Below, piece by piece: positions 1-64,000 of a DNA stretch of 64,000 nucleotides. Below the pieces are notes generated by a model. It did no database searches. It was not told the origin of the DNA and saw nothing but the letters and a program-made list of their open reading frames with translations. Origin of the DNA: Prochilodus magdalenae. Taxonomy: Eukaryota; Chordata; Actinopteri; Characiformes; Prochilodontidae. Position 1 is the stretch's first letter, and the number at the start of each line of letters is the position of its first letter. Made by a program: the position numbers and the translations under genes. The DNA lies in NCBI GenBank assembly GCA_024036415.1, contig JAMWET010003073.1:152501-216500 (forward strand), in the 5' to 3' direction.

Positions 1-737
1 CTATTATAGCTTTGGTATAGTGCATAACAGGCCTTTTACTGTACTGAAATCTGGGGATGGAGCTATCGTCCTGTTTGTCTTCTGATTCACTGAGAATGGT
101 GTACGTGGGTGTGTGTTAGTGTCTGTGATCATTTATGTTTTGGCAGTTGATCCTGTGAAGGTGCAGAAGCAGACTGAGCACTAATAAACACAGCACAAAT
201 CATGTTCACACCACAGCTTTAGTCAAACCAAACACAGCAAAGTGGCTGTAGAAATCTCCTGTATACAAATCGGCCTTTCTTTGCAAACTTCCCCAGTCCT
301 GCTGCGTGAGCGACAGAGAGAGATCTAAAGAGCCATGTGGAGGAGTGAACGCTGGGTCGCTAGGCTAACATGCGAACACACCTGCGTGGCTTTTACAGCA
401 CTCTACAACGTTTAAGGATGACCTTCAACACAGGCACGTGGAACGTCTCCACAGTGACAGCTAGTCGTGTGGAGGGGTCAGCCTGCTTGGGTCAGGGCAA
501 CCCGCGGTGACGGGGGCTTGGCTCAGGTACGGCTTCACAGTAAGGTATTTGTGAGAATAGTACTCTGTGAAGGCTATTAGACTGCCTTCTGATTCACGTC
601 CTCACACACGCTTACATACACACAGGATAGTACAGTTCATGTGCTAATTGGTTTCATGTGTGTCTCCTTTGAGCTGCTTCATGCAGGTGAAGCATGAGCT
701 CAGTCTTATATCACATTACCGCTCCAGGGGAGGCTTA

Positions 738-823
<86 letters not shown>

Positions 824-2017
824 CACCCATGTGTCCAGGGATTGTTCAACAGTCAGTGAAAATGAAAAGCAAACCCTGGACGTGTTTGATCCCGAGTGAA
901 AATGAAAGGAAAAAAAACTTTGAAGCTACTGATAAATCACTTGAAGGCATATAAATAAAGAAAACAATGACTGATGCAATTAACTTGTATCATTTCTACT
1001 GCCCATCAAGTCCTCAAGATCTTAAAGATAGTTTTATCTAAATGTTTATACTTAAATGTGAGTCAAAGTTTTCAAAACCAAAATAAATAAATACATAAAA
1101 AAGGGCAATACTACCTATGAAACCTGTATTCATTAATTCCTTACAAATGCATGTATGGCATACACAACACCTGGTAATACTGTATGTAAGCTCTTATTTG
1201 GTTATCACTTTATGCATAAGACTTTATTAAGCACATTAGTTTGGATGGTTGGGTTCCATGTCTAGCTCCATGTCTATGTATAGCAATAATTACAGATAAA
1301 CAATTCAAGTGTAGTGGGCATGATAAAGTATTTAGAATGTCATACCTTTGTTCATTCGTTACCAAAACCAGATTTTTATTTTTTACCATTTCAGTAACGT
1401 ATATGACATATACAGCCACCTTCCAAGATATTTTCTTATTTTCTGGCTCTCTGTCTTATTAAATATGTTTGGGCTCTGGGGTGGTCGGTCCATTGTTCTG
1501 AAAACACCACTATTTTAATTATTTGTCTTTTCTTTTCTAACATTCTTGAATGCTACACATCATTTCAGAACTGTAGCATAAAGTTGTCCTCTCGACAAGG
1601 TTTTAGATAGTCTGTGTCTTCTTTAGTCCTGTTGGAAATTCATCTCAGGTAGACCTTTGAGGGAACCTGCTGAGGGAACCTCAAGAATGTGCAAAGCAAC
1701 ATGAAGGCTAAGGCTCATTACTGAAAGAAGCACTAAAATAGAACATAGTTTTGATTTCTTTACCATTTCTGTTCTTTGCATAATTCCATGCGTGTTATGT
1801 GACAAAACATTTTTTGTGGTTATTTTATGTGGTCTATTTTGATGGATGTGCTATATAACATCACTGATTTGTCTTTGAGTATGCCGCAGTAACACAATTT
1901 GGTGTGGTATTCAGTATTTTTAAGAACCTAAAAGTGGCATAAACATCTGAATCATGTAAAAACTATTTTCAGTGTATGACAACTGACAAACATGTATCAT
2001 GTTTAAGCAGATTTTAC
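1..2017 (-). other. mpp7 intron, left edge; AC repeat
   Basis: This stretch lies downstream of the last visible exon. I looked on the minus strand for the expected GK C-terminus and stop codon and saw neither, so it is read as intron. It holds a long (AC)n at 739-819 and otherwise AT-rich unique-looking sequence. The apparent poly-Thr/His ORF at 648-899 is a translation of the AC repeat. Confidence 0.7.
739..819. repeat. (AC)n microsatellite, about 40 units
   Basis: Uninterrupted AC dinucleotide repeat of roughly 80 bases, seen directly. It lies in intronic sequence with no exon nearby. Confidence 0.99.
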
Positions 2018-60934
<58,917 letters not shown>

Positions 60935-61518
60935 CTACAAGGAGAGCAAAAGAAGAAAACCATAAACACACAGAGACACAACCCAGTAGCACCAGAAAGT
61001 CATTTATCTACTTCTAAACGTGTTGGCTAATCAGCTGCGGCTTGATACTCCAAACATCTGCCTGAGTTCTCTGTGATAAATCACTGTTGCTCAGCAGCCT
61101 GCTTCACATTATTCCCTCCTACTGACAAATAAAGCTCTTTTTAAATGGATTACTCACACTATTTCATTACAATCCACTTTGGCAATCCTCTCTGTTTTAC
61201 TGTTAAGCCAATACAATACACATACACACACACACATATATACATACATAAAAAAGGTAAAAATGGAACTGAATATTGAGACACATCCATATCCATGAGA
61301 CTTTTTAGAGGAATGTATTTGCAGCGGTAGCAGCGAATCTTACTGGAGCACACATCCCCAGTGGAAGATAGAGAAAAGTTAATGACGCTTTCAGCCGTCT
61401 TCAATATTTCACACAACCCATCTTAGAGAACAGGACAAAAACACAAATGAGAAAGTGAAGGAATGGTGACATTTAGAGTTTCATTATTCAGACTCTTTAA
61501 CGATGCCGTTTGGAAACA

Positions 61519-61549
<31 letters not shown>

Positions 61550-62032
61550 TCTGTCGTTTCCATTATAAAAACATCTTCCAGTCATGTGCCACAGATAAAA
61601 AATGAACGAGGGAGTTAAAAAAATGGAGAACAGACAAGAGAGAGTGCAGAAAAAAGTGTCTTTTTTATGACATGGGATCAAGCTCCAGAACAACATTCAA
61701 GATGTGGCTAAAGAAGAGCAGATGGTAGAGAAAGAAACAGAAAAAAGATAAAGTGGAGGTAAATTGGAAAGCAGAGCCACGTTCAGCAAAAACTGACGGT
61801 GCTGCGTTCAGACACTGGTAAATTACACTTACTCATCTGGCCTCCACTGCGTATGGAATTTTATATTCTTTATTAAAACTACTGTCTTCTTCCAACGAGG
61901 CATCAAAGTCAGCTGAGAGAAACACAAGTTTGAATTTGGACAAACAATATCTAAAAACCACCGCACCAAACATATTTTAAGGAGAGACGGCACAGCAAAG
62001 ATCTGCAGTCATATACAACTGGTGAATGACTG

Positions 62033-62250
62033 CTAGAAAAAACAACTGTGAAGAGGTTTTCTACAGTGTGATCGCGTTTGGTACAAACGATCTCCTTTAC
62101 CCTTCTTTGCTACAGCGGAGCTGTATGAGTCTGTTGATGAAAGTGCTCCGCTGTCTGACCAGAAGTTCATGAAGGGGGTGTGATGTATTGTCCAGGATAG
62201 CAGCTTATTCAGTAGGATGACTCTGCGTCTTTCATATCTCATAAATAATG
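62033..62250 (-). mobile_element. LINE relic, piece 2 (C-terminal end)
   Basis: In the minus frame overlapping the apparent 81-codon ORF one reads NKLLS, then in the next frame SILDNTSHPLHELLVRQRST, FINRLIQLRCSKE and RRSFVPNAITL. This is the usual C-terminal end of the same LINE type (LDN-THPLH...R-FVP-A--L). It is frameshifted and has a stop. Confidence 0.7.
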
Positions 62251-62579
62251 AACTGCTAAATAAAACCAAAGTAGTCATTATTTAAATTTATTTTTAGATG
62301 AAAGAGGAAATGGTAGACCTGAAACTGTTTAATAATTATTACCCACGCGGAAATAATTATTTCTCGTTTATCAGCAGGCATATTAAGTGACTGTAAATAA
62401 AAATAATCTTAGCTGTAGACGAATAAATAAAAACACCTGTAATTTAGGTTCTAATAAATAATGTAGTTATAATAAAATCGTTTTTCCTTCACCGCCAACA
62501 GCCATTATGTCTAAAACGATAGTCAGCTCACTCTGTTGAAGAAGTGTTCGATGTCTGACTAAATGACGAGCTGGGGTAC

Positions 62580-62702
62580 CTTTAATTTGTTCGGATTCTC
62601 TTCTTCAAAAGCTCCTTCAGACTTTTTCTGAAACATCATTCCACCCGTGTTTCTCAGCTTCACAGCTTTAGCTTCCTTCAATGGTGAACCGCCAGCACAC
62701 AT
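62580..62702 (-). CDS. Doubtful small first exon, unknown
   Basis: A 41-codon minus-strand frame starts MCAGGSPLKEAKAVKLRNTG and continues GMMFQKKSEGAFEEENPNKL, then K|GTACCC as a possible donor; unspliced it stops six codons later. An E-box CACGTG lies 5 bases before the ATG. About 670 bases downstream, 61912-61833 is flanked by CTCTCAG and a perfect GTAAGT donor, and is open in the matching phase. I do not recognise the peptide. It lies between two LINE pieces, so it could be a chance frame, a nested gene, or alternative 5' exons of mpp7. Confidence 0.2.
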
Positions 62703-62939
62703 TGTCACGTGCATTTCATTTTTTAGCAAGCATGCATCATAGCCCAGATAAAACTTAAATATTTATTTATTATTCCCCGTTTAATAATTATTAAAATGTC
62801 TTTTTTAATTCTTAACGTTATTGTGCATTTTTGTAAGCTTTAGTCTGTTTTACGAAAAACAAAACAAACAAAAAAAAGGTCACTGTTCTCAGTCGACTTG
62901 AAGGGTCTCAGTTGACTTAAAGGGTCTTGGACTGACAAT

Positions 62940-63165
62940 TCGACCCGTCGACTTCTAGAGGGCAGCCCTTAAGATTTCCAGCACAATGAAAACACCTAAG
63001 CCTTCTCAAAAAGTAGAGTCTGCTCATCCTCTTCTTGGCCAGTTTCTTGTTGAGCAGGACACCCAAGTATTTGTAGGTAAGCGTAGTGACTTCTGTCAAC
63101 TGTGATGCCACATGCATACTCTCTACACCTTGCTTCTGCCTCAGCATATAATGTATGTAAAACAC
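62940..63165 (-). mobile_element. LINE (non-LTR) reverse-transcriptase relic, piece 1
   Basis: The minus frame contains LTEVTTLTYKYLGVLLNKKL and then AKKRMSRLYFLRRLRCF. YKYLGV-LD-KL and SRLYFLRRLRSF are signature blocks near the C-terminus of reverse transcriptases of fish jockey/Rex-like LINEs. The frame then degenerates. Confidence 0.75.
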
Positions 63166-64000
63166 AAGAAGCTCTGTTAAAGACTAACACTAAGTATGTG
63201 ATGTTCTCTTATAGCAACAGTAATTGAACAGTAATTGTTTTCTAACATTATGATGGTCATTTAGATTAGGACCAAACATTTTTTTTTGGCCACAACACCA
63301 GCAAATCTACTTTTTTCTAGCATGAAGTGGAATGTAGTGCGGCAGGCTGCTTGTTAGTTGTGGTCGTGATGTTGCAGTACATTAGCATTGGAATGTCACT
63401 TATACGTCTGACTTATCCACAGGCAGTTCTCAGGGACAATAATTTAAATTGTGATGTTGATCTGTCAACTTGATCTATTCGATCAACACTCTACTACCCC
63501 ACAGGAAGAAAAAAACAGCTAACATTTCATGACATAAAATGAGTGTGTGGTATTTCACAACAGATTTGTTACAAGTTCCTTTTATTCCCTTCCAGTGTTT
63601 AAAGCAGGACATTCTGCGTTCCAACACCTGGTATCAGATCAGTGACATTTCTGTTAGATTTCCACTGTTAGACAAAACATTTATTCATTACTCACTACTT
63701 TTACTCTCCAAAATGAGGCACACATTTCTGGGATGTCTGAGATCCATTTGTCTGATCATTCTAAAACCACAGTGCCAAAAGTCAAGAAAAGTTTTCCTTC
63801 TCTCAACTCCCCCAAAACCGCATCCAGGCCTTCATTAAGGTGGCACAGACTTAGTGTTTGGGATACAATATGACTGCTTCACCGTGTAGTTGACTGAATT
63901 CTGATTCCCCATAGCATCACGCCTGCATGTGAGATGTGGAAATGAAGACTCTAAATTAGGTTACTTACTTCTGTTGTTTCTTTTTAGATCTATTCTACCA

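Larger units (their letters stand above)
60935..64000 (-). other. mpp7 intron, right edge, with LINE relic
   Basis: Sequence upstream of the first visible mpp7 exon. The expected L27 exons were looked for on the minus strand and not found, so this is read as intron. It contains two pieces of a non-LTR retrotransposon (63165-62940 and 62250-62033) and, between and beside them, a doubtful small ORF with splice-like signals. Confidence 0.7.

Noticed and set aside
648..899. 83-codon ORF with a Thr-His repeat
   Set aside because: Translation of the (AC)n microsatellite.
1..2017. Terminal mpp7 exon with stop codon
   Set aside because: Searched for the expected EEDF...HWVPVSW-type C-terminus on the minus strand; nothing similar is present.
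60935..64000. L27-domain exons of mpp7
   Set aside because: No L27-like frame with splice sites was found on the minus strand; only LINE relics and the doubtful small ORF are there.

Overview
The window looks like a teleost fish chromosome segment. The evidence is a vertebrate-type split gene with GT-AG introns, several Tc1-like (DD34E) transposon copies in different states of decay, tRNA-derived SINEs and L2-type tails of fish type, a non-LTR retrotransposon relic, and very dense (AC)n, (GA)n and (AT)n microsatellites. An ostariophysan such as a characin or catfish is possible, but the species cannot be fixed from the sequence.

One real gene dominates. The minus strand from 60934 down to 2018 carries eleven internal exons of mpp7, a MAGUK p55-subfamily scaffold (L27-L27-PDZ-SH3-HOOK-guanylate-kinase-like). 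The exons join in consistent phase into 1,233 nt (411 codons). They cover the linker after the second L27 domain, the whole PDZ, SH3 and HOOK, and most of the GK-like domain. The L27 exons and promoter must lie beyond 64000, and the C-terminal GK exon(s) below position 1. The product is a membrane-associated scaffold that in other vertebrates joins DLG1 and LIN7 at epithelial junctions and in the Crumbs polarity network.

Layout from gene 5' to 3' (high to low coordinates): 64000-60935 is intron with a split LINE relic and a doubtful small ORF. 60934-60803 is the first visible exon. 60802-46964 is a 13.8 kb intron with SINEs and microsatellites. 46963-44676 holds three PDZ exons, two of them abutting TG repeats at splice sites. 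42366-41122 holds SH3 and HOOK exons around a roughly 1 kb intron that is largely (CT)n on the coding strand. 41121-22680 is an 18.4 kb intron with a nearly complete 1,547-bp Tc1-like element, other repeats and a possible 42-nt cryptic exon. 22679-22509 is the HOOK/GK exon, flanked by an inverted pair of dispersed repeats. 12133-2018 holds four GK exons.

No RNA gene, CRISPR array, operon or bacterial feature was seen. No second gene is convincingly present. The points most worth a second look concern splicing: microsatellites form or crowd the splice sites of the PDZ and SH3 exons, inverted repeats flank an in-frame exon, and a cryptic exon would insert a stop codon.
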